Shown here in pieces: positions 46,074 through 55,146 of a stretch of 64,000 bases of DNA. The DNA is from an uncultured Bacteroidales bacterium (GTDB lineage Bacteria; Bacteroidota; Bacteroidia; Bacteroidales; UBA932). Below the pieces are notes generated by a model. The model was given only the letters and a program-made list of their open reading frames with translations. It ran no database searches and was not told the DNA's origin. The stretch's first letter is position 1; each line of letters starts with the position of its first letter. Position numbers and translations under genes: made by a program. The DNA lies in the NCBI GenBank assembly GCA_900316245.1, contig ONCE01000002.1:50461-114460 (forward strand), read 5' to 3'.

Positions 46074-47936
46074 ATGATTATGAAACTTTTCAAATCTATA
46101 CTGGTTAGCGGTCTTGTGATTGCAGCCTTCTCTGCCGTTTCCTGCAGCAAGTGGCTGGATGTTAACACGGACCCTGAAAATCCCACTCTGGACGCCGCTG
46201 AGTATCAGCTCGAACTGGCCCACTGTGAGTTCTACACCAACAGCGCCACCCAGTTCGCAGCCTGGCGTACCGGCATGGCTATGGGTGACTGGACCCGTTA
46301 CAACGGGGGCGGTAACTACTGGAATGTCTCCTACTGGTATCCCGTAGATGGTCAGGTGACCACTCCTTACCAGTGGTTCTTCGTAGGCGCTGGTCCTACC
46401 CTGAAGGATCTGTATACCAAGGCTATGGCCGCAGAGAACTGGCACTACGCCGGTGTGGCCCAGGCCCTGTTGGCTTATGGTTATATGCTTATGACGGACC
46501 TCTATGGCGAAATGCCTTACGAGGATGGTCTGTCCCAGAACGCTCTTCCCGTGTACTCCACCGGCAAGACCATCTATCTGGGTTGCTTTGACCAGCTGGA
46601 CGAGGCCATCGAGCTCCTTCAGAAACCCATTGACGTCTCCCTCCCTCCGCTCTCCGTGGGCGATTTCTGGAACAACGGCGATACGGGCAAGTGGCTCAAA
46701 CTCTGCTACCTCCTCAAGGCCCGCTGGATCAACAAGCTCAACAAGAAGGGCGCCGGCAGCTATCTGGAAGGCAAGTATGATGAGTCTACCATCCTGGAGT
46801 GCCTGAGCAAGGCCATGCAGAGCAATGCCGACAACACCGTCATCAACCACACTGACGACAACGGAACCACCCACGACTTCCTGGGTTGGGACGAGCCCGT
46901 GGACTATTCCCCGCTCTACTCCGTTTGCGGTATGAACGCCGGTTACATGGTAACCAAGATGCTCTATGACAACCTGACCGACTTTGATGGTCTGGGTGTG
47001 GAAGATCCCCGTGCCGACCACCTCATCCCTTGGGCCCGTTCCGTCAAGGGTGCTGATACCCCTGCCGAAATCAAGTGGTCTGACGACGGCCTCTGGCGTC
47101 GTTCCCTGGGTGTGGATATGCTGTCCAACATCAACAGCGAAGGCGGTCCTCTCCGTGCTGCCTGGGATTCCAAAGCCAACCATTTCTACATTGACAGCGA
47201 CAACAATCTCCGTCTGGGTGACACCGTGTATGTGGAGTGCACCAGCGAGTCCAAGGGCTACGCAGCCAAGAAGGACCTCCTCTACCGCCGTGGTGGCGCC
47301 AATGTGGACGCATCTGCCGAGTCCGGCTCCTTCTACAGCCGCGTTTCCTCTCCTACCTATGTGGGTACCTATATGGAGGCTTGCTTCATCAAGGCTGAGG
47401 TCCTGTTCAACAAGAATGACAAGGCCGGTGCCTACGCTGCCTACAAGGAAGGTATCAAGGCTGCCATCGAACTTATGAACGATAAGCTCAAAGTTTGGGT
47501 TTCCGAAGATCCCACCCTGGCTGCCTGCCCGTCCTTCACTCCTATGTCTGAAATCGACATCCAGTACTTCCTGGCCAACGGTATCGGTACCGCAGCTGAC
47601 ATTACCCTGGGCCGTATCATGACCCAGAAGCGTCTGGCCCTCCAGTTCTCCGTTGAAAACTGGAACGATATGCGCCGTTACGATTTCAACAAGAATATCT
47701 TCCTCGGTTGGGACATCCCCGCATACCACTTCAAGGTGGCTGCTGCCGAGAAGGCTATTCCTGCTGGCAAGGCTTATCGCCGCTGGCGCCAGTGCTCCCA
47801 CGAGTACAACTACAACTCCAAGAACCTCATTGCCATCGGCCTGGAGGTTCCCGGTGCTGACAACTCGCTGGACAACTGGAACCGCGCCGACGATGCTTGG
47901 ACCATCCCCGTATGGTGGGATTCCGACCAGAAGTAA
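46074..47936 (+). CDS. SusD/RagB-like nutrient-binding outer-membrane lipoprotein (pair 5)
   Basis: The 620-residue product starts at ATG 46074 (MIMKLF); ATG 46080 is possible. The lipobox is AVSC (Cys24). It follows the SusD_2-like branch: WLDVNTDPENPTLDAAEYQLELAHCEFY, LLAYGYMLMTDLYGEMPYEDGL, LKLCYLLKARWINKLNKK, CFIKAEVLFNKND, IMTQKRLALQFSVENWNDMRRYDF. It should cap SusC-5. A terminator lies 21 nt after the stop, then the third member of the small secreted family at 48036. Confidence 0.92.
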   Translation: MIMKLFKSILVSGLVIAAFSAVSCSKWLDVNTDPENPTLDAAEYQLELAHCEFYTNSATQFAAWRTGMAMGDWTRYNGGGNYWNVSYWYPVDGQVTTPYQWFFVGAGPTLKDLYTKAMAAENWHYAGVAQALLAYGYMLMTDLYGEMPYEDGLSQNALPVYSTGKTIYLGCFDQLDEAIELLQKPIDVSLPPLSVGDFWNNGDTGKWLKLCYLLKARWINKLNKKGAGSYLEGKYDESTILECLSKAMQSNADNTVINHTDDNGTTHDFLGWDEPVDYSPLYSVCGMNAGYMVTKMLYDNLTDFDGLGVEDPRADHLIPWARSVKGADTPAEIKWSDDGLWRRSLGVDMLSNINSEGGPLRAAWDSKANHFYIDSDNNLRLGDTVYVECTSESKGYAAKKDLLYRRGGANVDASAESGSFYSRVSSPTYVGTYMEACFIKAEVLFNKNDKAGAYAAYKEGIKAAIELMNDKLKVWVSEDPTLAACPSFTPMSEIDIQYFLANGIGTAADITLGRIMTQKRLALQFSVENWNDMRRYDFNKNIFLGWDIPAYHFKVAAAEKAIPAGKAYRRWRQCSHEYNYNSKNLIAIGLEVPGADNSLDNWNRADDAWTIPVWWDSDQK

Positions 47937-47957
47937 TCCGTCAAGCTAAACACCATT

Positions 47958-47991
47958 CCAGGCGACCCTCCCCGGGCCGCCTGGTTTTTTT
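47958..47991 (+). terminator. Intrinsic terminator between SusD-5 and the small secreted gene
   Basis: A 7-bp stem CCAGGCG/CGCCTGG, one A/C opposition (47965/47977), a 3-bp CCC/GGG cap, 5-nt loop and seven U. It ends 44 nt before the GTG start at 48036; a weak -7-like TAACTTTA (48022-48029) lies between. Confidence 0.9.
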
Positions 47992-48035
47992 GTGGGAACT
48001 AGGTTTTTTCGGGAAAATGAAGTAACTTTATCGAT

Positions 48036-48689
48036 GTGAAAAACATTCATTCCATTCTCCTCGCTGCGCTGCTTTTATGCGCACCGGGCCTGCTAAGGGC
48101 ACAGGATGCTGATTATCAACCCTATGCACAGGCTGCCGGGATAGATTTACCCCTTTTCAGGGCCCGCGTAGCCGATGTTTACGGCAATAACTTCAACGGA
48201 ACGTATCTGGTGGATACCCTGGGTTTCAAGCCCGGTGAGATCCGTTTCGAAGGCAAAACCTACCAAAACCTAAGCTTTCAGCTGGATGCCGTCCTCCAGC
48301 ACGTCCTGATGCAGCAGGAAGGCTCTCCCATCATCCTGGACCTGGGATTGGAACGGGTAGAGTACTTTACCCGCGGGAGCCGGACCTATGTGAACCTGGC
48401 TTCCCAGGGCTACAACGTGCCGGCCGGCTTCTACGAGCAAGTGGTCAGCGGCCGGGGCGCCGTGTACAAAAGGGTGGACAAATCCCTGAACCACCTGATG
48501 GACCTCAATCGGGATGCGTCGGCCTATATCGGTTACAATGATCCCAATTACCGTTTCAATTTGGTGAACTACTTCCAGTACAAGGAAAGCTGGTACTGGG
48601 TCAAGGAGGATGGAACGGTCCAACGTCTCCGCAGCAAGCGGAAAGTCCGCAACGCCATTCAATCTGTTAATGCCCATGAGACGCATTAG
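48036..48689 (+). CDS. Small secreted protein of a SusCD-linked family (member 3)
   Basis: The 217-residue product uses GTG 48036 (the ATG two nt upstream meets a stop at once). A Sec signal (about 1-22, LLRA-QD) is followed by a 40-residue extension absent from the other members, then the family pattern: F-K-P-G-E-I-R-F at 64-71, FQLD at 81-84 with Gln88, and a C-terminal YWVKEDGTVQRLRSKRKVRNAIQ. Relation to the 8957 and 41940 products is clear in the N-terminal half and weaker after it. It lies after the SusD-5 terminator, and its last codons overlap the start of the STN-type TonB receptor, so it links the SusCD pair to that second operon. Function unknown. Confidence 0.76.
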   Translation: MKNIHSILLAALLLCAPGLLRAQDADYQPYAQAAGIDLPLFRARVADVYGNNFNGTYLVDTLGFKPGEIRFEGKTYQNLSFQLDAVLQHVLMQQEGSPIILDLGLERVEYFTRGSRTYVNLASQGYNVPAGFYEQVVSGRGAVYKRVDKSLNHLMDLNRDASAYIGYNDPNYRFNLVNYFQYKESWYWVKEDGTVQRLRSKRKVRNAIQSVNAHETH

Positions 48690-51318
48690 TATCCTTCTGG
48701 CGGTCCTGTTGCTGCCGTTGGCCGCCTACGCCCAAAACGATACGGTAAGCGTCCGTATGGTGTCGGCCGATTCCCTGGTGCAGGTGATGCGCCGGGTGTC
48801 GGGAAGCAGCCTCTTCATTGCCCGTGCCGGGGACGACCCTGCCACCTACAGCGTGGCGGCTCCCCGTGCCCAGTTCCTGGACCAGGCCCTGAAAAAACTC
48901 CTTTCAGCCGGTTATACGGCTTCCGAGTGGGAAGGCAGCCTGTATATCATCCACGGCCATTCTCTTCGCTCCAACCTGGGCACCGACTGGTTCAAACTGG
49001 GCCGGACGCAGCAGCAGGAAGTGCTGCAGGAGCAGAACGTGGCAGCTACCTATCTGAACAAAGTCTACGAGATTGGAGACGAGAAGCGTATGCGGAAGGG
49101 CGGCAAGGCCGTCATCCACGGCTATGTGCGCGACAAGGCCACCTCGGAACCCGTAGTGGGCATCACCGTCTATGACGAGAAATCCTCCAACTACGCCATG
49201 ACCGACAGTTACGGCTTCTGGCGTATGCAGGTGCCCACCGGCGAAAACCACCTCAATTTCAGCGGCTACCCTATGGAAGACGTGCGCCTGGAAGTGCGCA
49301 TCTTCGATGACGGCGGTCTGGACATTGAGATGACGGAAAAAGTGGTCACCCTCAAGGCCGCTTCCATATCGGCCGAAAGCGTCTCCCTCCACCGCACGGC
49401 CCGGATAGGCGTAGAAAAGATCCAGGCCGACCGCCTCCAGAAGATTCCCACCGCCTTCGGTGAGGCCGATATCATCAAGGCCGTGCTGGCCCTGCCGGGC
49501 GTACAGTCGGTGGGCGAGGCCTCCTCGGGCTTCAACGTCCGCGGCGGCTCGGTGGACCAGAACCTCATCCTCTACAACGACGGAACGGTCTTCAACCCCA
49601 ACCATATGTTCGGCATCCTCTCCTCCTTCAATCCGGACCTGATCTCGGAGGCCGAACTGTACAAGAGTTCCATCCCGGCCGAATACGGCGGCCGCATCTC
49701 CTCGGTGCTGGATATCCGCACCAGGGAAGGAAATGCCAAGAAAATTACCGGCTCCCTGGGCCTGGGCCTGCTGACCAGCCGCGTCCACCTGGAAGGCCCG
49801 CTGGTCAAGGACAAGACCACCTTCACGCTGGGCGGCCGTACCACCTATTCCAACTGGATCCTGGGCCTGCTGCCCAAGAACAGCAACTACCACGGCGGCA
49901 AAACCTCCTTCCAGGACGTAAACGCTTCCATTACCCATAAGCCCAACGACAAGAATACCTTCCAGGTCTTTGGTTACTGGTCCCGCGACAAGTTCTCCTT
50001 TGCGGCCGATACGTCCTTCCATTATTCCAACCTCAATGCATCGGTCCGTTGGCGCCATATTATGAACGCCAGCAACAATATGGAAGTGAGCGCCGGCTAC
50101 GACTCGTACCGGACCACCATTGACGGAGACCAGAGCTACGATTACGGTGCCTACCGGTACAAACACGCCCTGGGCCAGGAATTCCTGAAACTCAAGTTCA
50201 AGTCTACCGTCTCGCAGGCCCATACGCTCTCTTACGGTCTCCAGACCAATGTCCTCAATTTCCATTCCGGCCATATGATGCCGCTGGGAGAGGCCTCGGG
50301 TATCAAAGACCGCGACCTGGGCCTTCAGATGGGCTTGGAACCTTCTCTCTACTTCAGTGACAACTGGACGGTGAGCGACCGCTTCTCCCTGGACGGCGGC
50401 GTGCGTCTGGGTGGCTTCCTGCCCCTGGGCAAGAGTAAGTTCTACTTTATGCCGGAACTGCGCCTTTCGGCCAAATTCTCCATCCTGCCCAGCCTGACGG
50501 TGAAGGCCGGCGTCAACAGTTTCCGCCAGAACATCCATATGATCACCAACTCTTCCACGGTGTCTCCTATGGACGTTTGGGTGATGGCCTCGGACCGCAT
50601 CAAGCCGCAGGACGGCTGGCAGGCGGCGGCGGGCCTGTACTGGACGGTGGGCCCTGTAGATATCTCCCTGGAGGGTTACTACAAGCGCAGTTACAACAGC
50701 GTGGACTACCGTTCGGGCGCCATGCTGGTGATGAATGAGAACCTGCCCGACGACCTCCTCACCACCACGGCCCGCGCCTACGGAGCAGAGCTTATGATCC
50801 GCAAATCCACCGGCCGCCTCAATGGCTGGGTATCCTACACATATGCCCGTTCGCGTATGAAGGAGACCCAGGCCGATGATCCTTTCCCCATCAACAACGG
50901 GGAATGGTACAATACCCCGCACGACAGGCCCCACACCGTGAAGATGGTGGCCAATTACAAGTTTACGCACCGCTACAGCATATCGGCCAATCTGGATTAT
51001 TCCACCGGCCGTCCCGTGACGGTGCCCGTGGGCGTGTTCTACTACGGCGGCGTCCGCCGGCTGGCCTATTCCGAGCGAAACGCCCTGCGCATCCCGGATT
51101 ACTTCCGCCTGGACCTGGCCATCAACGTAGAGCCCAGCCACTACCTCAAACGGCTTACCCATCTGTCCTTTACCATCGGCGTTTACAACGTTACAGGCCG
51201 AAAGAACGTCTATTCCGTGTACTATACGGTGGACGGTCCTACGGATAAGCCCAAAGGCCATATGGTTTCCGTGTTTGCTTCCCAGATCCCTTACATCAAT
51301 CTTAACCTGAAGTTCTAA
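48676..51318 (+). CDS. TonB-dependent receptor with STN-like and carboxypeptidase regulatory domains
   Basis: ATG 48676 (MRRISILLAVLLLPLAAYA) gives a clear signal peptide; ATG 48670 is two residues longer and the open frame extends to 48610. The 880-residue product has an STN-like domain (about 22-92), a CarboxypepD_reg-like domain (about 142-225), a plug (about 240-345, with LPGVQSVGEASSGFNVRGGSVDQNLILYNDG) and a barrel to the C-terminal INLNLKF. An N-terminal STN domain usually passes signals to an anti-sigma factor, but none is encoded nearby. There is no SusD partner; a DUF4249 lipoprotein follows with a 1-nt stop/start overlap, a combination recurrent in Bacteroidota. Ligand unknown. The start overlaps the preceding gene by 14 nt. 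Confidence 0.9.
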   Translation: MRRISILLAVLLLPLAAYAQNDTVSVRMVSADSLVQVMRRVSGSSLFIARAGDDPATYSVAAPRAQFLDQALKKLLSAGYTASEWEGSLYIIHGHSLRSNLGTDWFKLGRTQQQEVLQEQNVAATYLNKVYEIGDEKRMRKGGKAVIHGYVRDKATSEPVVGITVYDEKSSNYAMTDSYGFWRMQVPTGENHLNFSGYPMEDVRLEVRIFDDGGLDIEMTEKVVTLKAASISAESVSLHRTARIGVEKIQADRLQKIPTAFGEADIIKAVLALPGVQSVGEASSGFNVRGGSVDQNLILYNDGTVFNPNHMFGILSSFNPDLISEAELYKSSIPAEYGGRISSVLDIRTREGNAKKITGSLGLGLLTSRVHLEGPLVKDKTTFTLGGRTTYSNWILGLLPKNSNYHGGKTSFQDVNASITHKPNDKNTFQVFGYWSRDKFSFAADTSFHYSNLNASVRWRHIMNASNNMEVSAGYDSYRTTIDGDQSYDYGAYRYKHALGQEFLKLKFKSTVSQAHTLSYGLQTNVLNFHSGHMMPLGEASGIKDRDLGLQMGLEPSLYFSDNWTVSDRFSLDGGVRLGGFLPLGKSKFYFMPELRLSAKFSILPSLTVKAGVNSFRQNIHMITNSSTVSPMDVWVMASDRIKPQDGWQAAAGLYWTVGPVDISLEGYYKRSYNSVDYRSGAMLVMNENLPDDLLTTTARAYGAELMIRKSTGRLNGWVSYTYARSRMKETQADDPFPINNGEWYNTPHDRPHTVKMVANYKFTHRYSISANLDYSTGRPVTVPVGVFYYGGVRRLAYSERNALRIPDYFRLDLAINVEPSHYLKRLTHLSFTIGVYNVTGRKNVYSVYYTVDGPTDKPKGHMVSVFASQIPYINLNLKF

Positions 51319-52583
51319 TGAAAAAGCAGCTTATCATCCTTGCAGCCCTGCTGCCCCTTTTAGGAGGCTGCGTCTACGACTTTGAGGCAGAATTGACCGG
51401 AGACCAGTACACGGTGGTTATCGAAGGGGATATTATGGTGGGTGGCACTACCACTGTCAATTTTACCCGCCTGAACCCCGAGGTTCTGGAGGGAAAGCAG
51501 AACGAGCAGACCAAGGCTTTGTACCCAGGCGACCCCGGTTGGGGAATCCCGGTCAGTTTCACCGCCCAGGTGGAAGGAGAAGACGGTACCCTTGTGGAGG
51601 GAGAGGCCTCCTGGGGGTCCTGTTCCATAGATACCCGTTTCCTCCGGCCCGATGTCCGTTATCGCCTGCGCGTGCACGATCTGGAGCAGAATCACCATTA
51701 CGTGAGCAGTTGGGAAACCGTACAGGGAGGCCCCGTCATTGACAGCCTATCCTACAAGGCCGCCGAAGACCATCTGGATGTGCGGGTCACCTTCCACTCC
51801 GATGGCACTACACCCTACTATTGCCTGGCCCAGGACGAAGAGTGGGAATATCACGCCAATACCACCACTACGTTCCGGTATATCCCCAGGGGAGGGAAAG
51901 AACCCGAAGAGGGTATACAGATTTTCCCCTCTATGGATTCCCATTATAAAGACACCTACGGCCGCATCTTTGACGTTCGCGGGAACTATCCCAACTATAC
52001 TTGCTGGGACAGTACCATCAAGGGCGTGACCACAATCATTACTACCGGCGCCATGGAGTCCAACAAGATGGTGGATTATGTATACCGTACCCTGGATCAG
52101 CACGACCGCCGGATCAGCGTAATGTATCATTCCATCGTGTCCCTGCGGATGATCTCCAAGGAGAGCTACGCCTACTGGGAGAGCATTGAGAGCGCTTCCA
52201 CCCAGACGGGAGACCTGTTCTCTCCCATCCCCAGCATCCTGCGCGGCAACATCGTCAACGAAGACAATCCCGCCGCCCAGGTCATAGGCTATATCGGAGT
52301 CTCCGAACTGGTAACCAAAGACATCTTCATCAAGCACCAGGATGCCCGTGTTTACAAGCAGCCCAGCGGTTTCTATGATAACCTGATGAAGGCCACCATA
52401 GGAAGTGGAGACGAGATGGGCGTGAAGATCTTTGAAATGGCCCAGCGCTATGCACAGGGATACCGTCCCTGGATGATGGATGCCGTGGGCGACAACCCCT
52501 TTTATGTCTGGATTCTGGAGGGTTGTATGGATTGCCGCACGCTGGGCGGAACCGTGGTAAAACCCAAGGACTGGCCCGAATAG
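51318..52583 (+). CDS. DUF4249 family lipoprotein
   Basis: The 421-residue product has a lipobox (LLGGC, Cys18) and then the DUF4249 pattern: VYDFEAELTGDQYTVVIEGDIMVGG, a strand-rich region with YRLRVHDLEQNHHYVSSWETV, a central IYFPSMDSHYKDTYGRIFDVRGN, and a C-terminal GNIVNEDNPAAQVIGYIGVSE. DUF4249 proteins follow carboxypeptidase-domain TonB receptors throughout Bacteroidota and may be SusD substitutes on the cell surface; that role is inferred from context. The start codon shares one base with the stop of the receptor gene, so they are translated together. A conserved CMDCRTLGG near the C-terminus has two cysteines. Confidence 0.85.
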   Translation: MKKQLIILAALLPLLGGCVYDFEAELTGDQYTVVIEGDIMVGGTTTVNFTRLNPEVLEGKQNEQTKALYPGDPGWGIPVSFTAQVEGEDGTLVEGEASWGSCSIDTRFLRPDVRYRLRVHDLEQNHHYVSSWETVQGGPVIDSLSYKAAEDHLDVRVTFHSDGTTPYYCLAQDEEWEYHANTTTTFRYIPRGGKEPEEGIQIFPSMDSHYKDTYGRIFDVRGNYPNYTCWDSTIKGVTTIITTGAMESNKMVDYVYRTLDQHDRRISVMYHSIVSLRMISKESYAYWESIESASTQTGDLFSPIPSILRGNIVNEDNPAAQVIGYIGVSELVTKDIFIKHQDARVYKQPSGFYDNLMKATIGSGDEMGVKIFEMAQRYAQGYRPWMMDAVGDNPFYVWILEGCMDCRTLGGTVVKPKDWPE

Positions 52584-52594
52584 GAGGATAGGAA

Positions 52595-54214
52595 ATGAAA
52601 CGATTCTTTTTAATCATACTGGCCGCCGGGATGTTTTGCCCGGCCTTTGCCCAGCGGGCAGAGCGTACGTATGTAACCACCGACCGCAGTTGGTACGCCG
52701 CCGGTGAGACGGTCTATCTGTCGGCCTTCTGTGTGGATGTGTCGGATGGCGTGAGCCTGTCCGAGGTCAGTTCCGTGGCTTATCTGGAACTCACTTCGGC
52801 CGAAGGAATGGCGGTGAGCGGCAAGGTGGCACTGCTTCACGGCCGGGGTGCCGGTACCCTGGTGCTCCCCCGGAGCCTTCCTACCGGCAACTACCGCTTA
52901 AGCGCCTATACGGCCCTTTCCAGAAGGGAAGGGGACTATGATGCCCGCAAGGGTTCCCGCATCCTCTCCGTCTATAACACCCTGTCCACGGCCCGCATGA
53001 CCGATGCCGTGGTGGTGGAAAAGGCTCCGGCCGCTCCCGAGGCCCTGCCCCATTCATCGGCCCTCCGTGCCCAGCTCACTCCTGACGGACAAATCAGCCT
53101 TTCCTCCGAGGCCCCTGCCAGCCTTTCGGTTTCCGTTTTCCGCAACGAGCCCCTGGCCCGGTACGGAACGGCTACGCTGGGACAGGTTTTGGATACGCCG
53201 GCTTATCCCGCCACCCGGGACGTGGTTCCGGAGTACGACGGAGAAATCCTCACCCTGCATTTGACCCGGGCCGATGGCGAGCCGCTAAGAGATCTGGAAT
53301 CCTGGGAAGTGTTCATCTCCCGCCCCGGCCATCTGGAAGACATTTACTCCGGCCAGCTGCAGCCCGACGGAAGCGTGCGCTTCTTCACCGGCAATTTCTT
53401 CGGCCCCGGAGACCTGGTGGTGACGCTTGAAAAAGGCGCCCCCGCCTTCAAGGTGGAGATGGAAAGCCCTTACCGCAACCTGGCTCCCCAGGACATTCCC
53501 AACCTGGTGCTGGATCCTTCCCAGGCCGATGTGATTACCCGCCTGGGCGCGCGTATGCAGGTGACATCGGCCTTTGAAGCCGATACCCTGTATCAGCGGC
53601 TTCCCACCCGTTCCCTCGCCTTCCTCTCGGACAAGTATATCACGTACGTTCTGGACGATTATACCCGTTTTGCCACCCTGCGGGAAGTGTTTGTGGAGTA
53701 TCTCTCCGACATCCGCACCCGCGGCAGGGGAGAGGACCTGGAGATGCAGGTGCGTACCTTGCGGACGCAGAACGGCGTTGCCGCCTTCAGGGACCTGCCG
53801 TCCCTTATCCTGGTGGACGGCGTTCCGGTCTTCAACCATTCGCTGGTCTATGCCATGGATCCGGCCCTGATCCAGCGCGTGGAGGTTTTCCCGTATTACT
53901 GCACCTTCGGCCGCGTGATGTATAGCGGCGTGGCCAATTTTGTAACGTTCAAGGGAGATTTGGGCGGCATCCGCTTCGGCGACAACGTGCGCATCCTGAG
54001 CTTCTCCGGCGCCGGCTATCCTTTGGCCTTCACGCCTTCCGAAGACCCTCGTTACCCTGGCCAAAGGGAGACGCTCCTGTGGCAGCCGCTGCTGGACATC
54101 CAGCCCGGAGAGACCCTCCTGCTGCCCATTATAAAGGCCGATGAAGGCCTGGTGCTCCAGGTAGAAGGGCTTACAGCCGACGGCAAACCCCTTTATCTCC
54201 GACAAGAATTTTAG
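52595..54214 (+). CDS. Secreted protein with macroglobulin-like domains and an orphan TonB plug-like domain
   Basis: The 539-residue product has a Sec signal (1-19, AFA-QR). The N-terminal part (about 22-115) resembles an MG2-like fold: TYVTTDRSWYAAGETVYLSAFCVD and LPTGNYRLSAYTALSR are the usual motifs. A C-terminal region (about 360-460) reads like a TonB receptor plug: TLREVFVEYLSDI, LILVDGVPVFNH, DPALIQRVEVFPYYCTFGRVMYSGVANFVTFKG. No barrel follows. Similar barrel-less plug proteins occur beside carboxypeptidase-type TonB receptors in Bacteroidota, with unknown function. It lies 11 nt after the DUF4249 gene and 15 nt before the Ig-like lipoprotein. It might occupy the neighbouring receptor channel or act as a surface adaptor; both ideas are untested. 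Confidence 0.75.
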   Translation: MKRFFLIILAAGMFCPAFAQRAERTYVTTDRSWYAAGETVYLSAFCVDVSDGVSLSEVSSVAYLELTSAEGMAVSGKVALLHGRGAGTLVLPRSLPTGNYRLSAYTALSRREGDYDARKGSRILSVYNTLSTARMTDAVVVEKAPAAPEALPHSSALRAQLTPDGQISLSSEAPASLSVSVFRNEPLARYGTATLGQVLDTPAYPATRDVVPEYDGEILTLHLTRADGEPLRDLESWEVFISRPGHLEDIYSGQLQPDGSVRFFTGNFFGPGDLVVTLEKGAPAFKVEMESPYRNLAPQDIPNLVLDPSQADVITRLGARMQVTSAFEADTLYQRLPTRSLAFLSDKYITYVLDDYTRFATLREVFVEYLSDIRTRGRGEDLEMQVRTLRTQNGVAAFRDLPSLILVDGVPVFNHSLVYAMDPALIQRVEVFPYYCTFGRVMYSGVANFVTFKGDLGGIRFGDNVRILSFSGAGYPLAFTPSEDPRYPGQRETLLWQPLLDIQPGETLLLPIIKADEGLVLQVEGLTADGKPLYLRQEF

Positions 54215-54229
54215 GGATCAATATCAGAT

Positions 54230-54994
54230 ATGAAAAAACTATTCGTTATGGGTTTAGGGGCCATTGTGCTCCTGCTCTCCGGGTGCCGTCAAGCGTCCAT
54301 CCCGGTTCAAAAGATCGAGTTCAACCCCGGGTTCGCCAAACTCTTCATAGGGGAGGAGCAGACGTTCACAGTCAACTGCACGCCCTCTTCGGCCACCAAC
54401 CTGGAAGACCTCGTCATCCTCAATTCCAACCCCTCCGTGGCCACGTTTGAAAACGGAAAACTGGTGGCCAAGGCGGGCGGTTATACCTCTCTCACGGCCG
54501 TCTGCGGTGAGGCCAAGGCCTCGGCCGACATCACCGTCTATTCCGGCTGGTTCACCAAAGGGGACAGGAAATTCGGCGTGGATATAGCCACCGGCTATTA
54601 TTACACGATGGGCGAATCCTCTCCCCAGGAGATGGAAATCACCCTCACCAACAACCTGCCCAACGAAGACACCCAGAACTTCTGGCTCTGGATGAAGTGT
54701 GAAAACCTGGGACAGACCATCGATTTCCTGCAGGATATGAAGGAGACGATGGTCTCGGTCCAGCTGAACAACAACGAAGACGGCTACTGCATCCCCTACT
54801 ACAGCGAAGACCAGGGCCGCCCGGTGGTGAAACTGGCCGACTGGGGAGACACCGACCTCACCCTCACCAAAGGCCTCCTGACGGTGACCAAGACCGGCAA
54901 CGCCACCTTCAGCATCGTGGCTGATTTCGCCCTCTCCAACGGCTACACCTTCAAGGCCGAATGGGAAGGCGCCCCCCTGATGCAGCAGCAATAA
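54230..54994 (+). CDS. Lipoprotein with bacterial Ig-like (Big_2-type) domain
   Basis: The 254-residue product has a lipobox (LLSGC, Cys19) followed by a Big_2-like Ig domain (about 28-105: VQKIEFNPGFAKLFIGEEQTFTVNCTPSSATN and NSNPSVATFENGKLVAKAGGYTSLTAVCGEAKASADITVYSGW). The C-terminal 150 residues are strand-rich with no recognised domain. Such domains mediate surface adhesion or binding. It ends the STN-receptor operon, 15 nt after the plug protein, and its 3' end lies next to the tRNA-Ser promoter, with no terminator visible between; the transcript may run into the tRNA or stop at its leader hairpin. Confidence 0.8.
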   Translation: MKKLFVMGLGAIVLLLSGCRQASIPVQKIEFNPGFAKLFIGEEQTFTVNCTPSSATNLEDLVILNSNPSVATFENGKLVAKAGGYTSLTAVCGEAKASADITVYSGWFTKGDRKFGVDIATGYYYTMGESSPQEMEITLTNNLPNEDTQNFWLWMKCENLGQTIDFLQDMKETMVSVQLNNNEDGYCIPYYSEDQGRPVVKLADWGDTDLTLTKGLLTVTKTGNATFSIVADFALSNGYTFKAEWEGAPLMQQQ

Positions 54995-54999
54995 AAATT

Positions 55000-55050
55000 T
55001 TTGTGATTTCTGAAAAAGTTCTTATCTTTGCAGTCCCGATTTTTCGGGAC
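55000..55050 (+). promoter_or_regulatory. tRNA-Ser promoter with leader hairpin
   Basis: -33 TTTG (55000-55003), exactly 19-nt spacer, -7 TATCTTTG (55023-55030), followed by CAGTCCCG and a perfect 7-bp hairpin (55033-55039 with 55044-55050, TTTT loop) that would form the 5' end of the transcript. The 13 bases CTTTGCAGTCCCG are identical at the rRNA promoter (63776-63788). Confidence 0.78.
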
Positions 55051-55058
55051 TTAAGTCT

Positions 55059-55146
55059 GGAGAGATGCTCGAGTGGCTTAAGAGGCACGCCTGGAAAGCG
55101 TGTATACTCCAAAAGGGTATCCCGAGTTCGAATCTCGGTCTCTCCG
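55059..55146 (+). tRNA. tRNA-Ser (anticodon GGA)
   Basis: An 88-nt class II tRNA. The acceptor stem GGAGAGA (55059-55065) pairs with TCTCTCC (55139-55145) with discriminator G; the anticodon loop CTGGAAA places GGA at 55093-55095; a long variable arm (TATACTCC...GGGTATCC type) is present as expected for serine; the T arm reads GAGTTCGAATCTC. CCA is not encoded. It reads UCC and UCU codons. Confidence 0.95.

Noticed and set aside
42742-46074. A 1110-codon minus-strand frame opposite SusC-5 (and similar frames opposite the other SusC genes)
   Set aside because: Composition is that of antisense SusC; no start context, domain or signal peptide.
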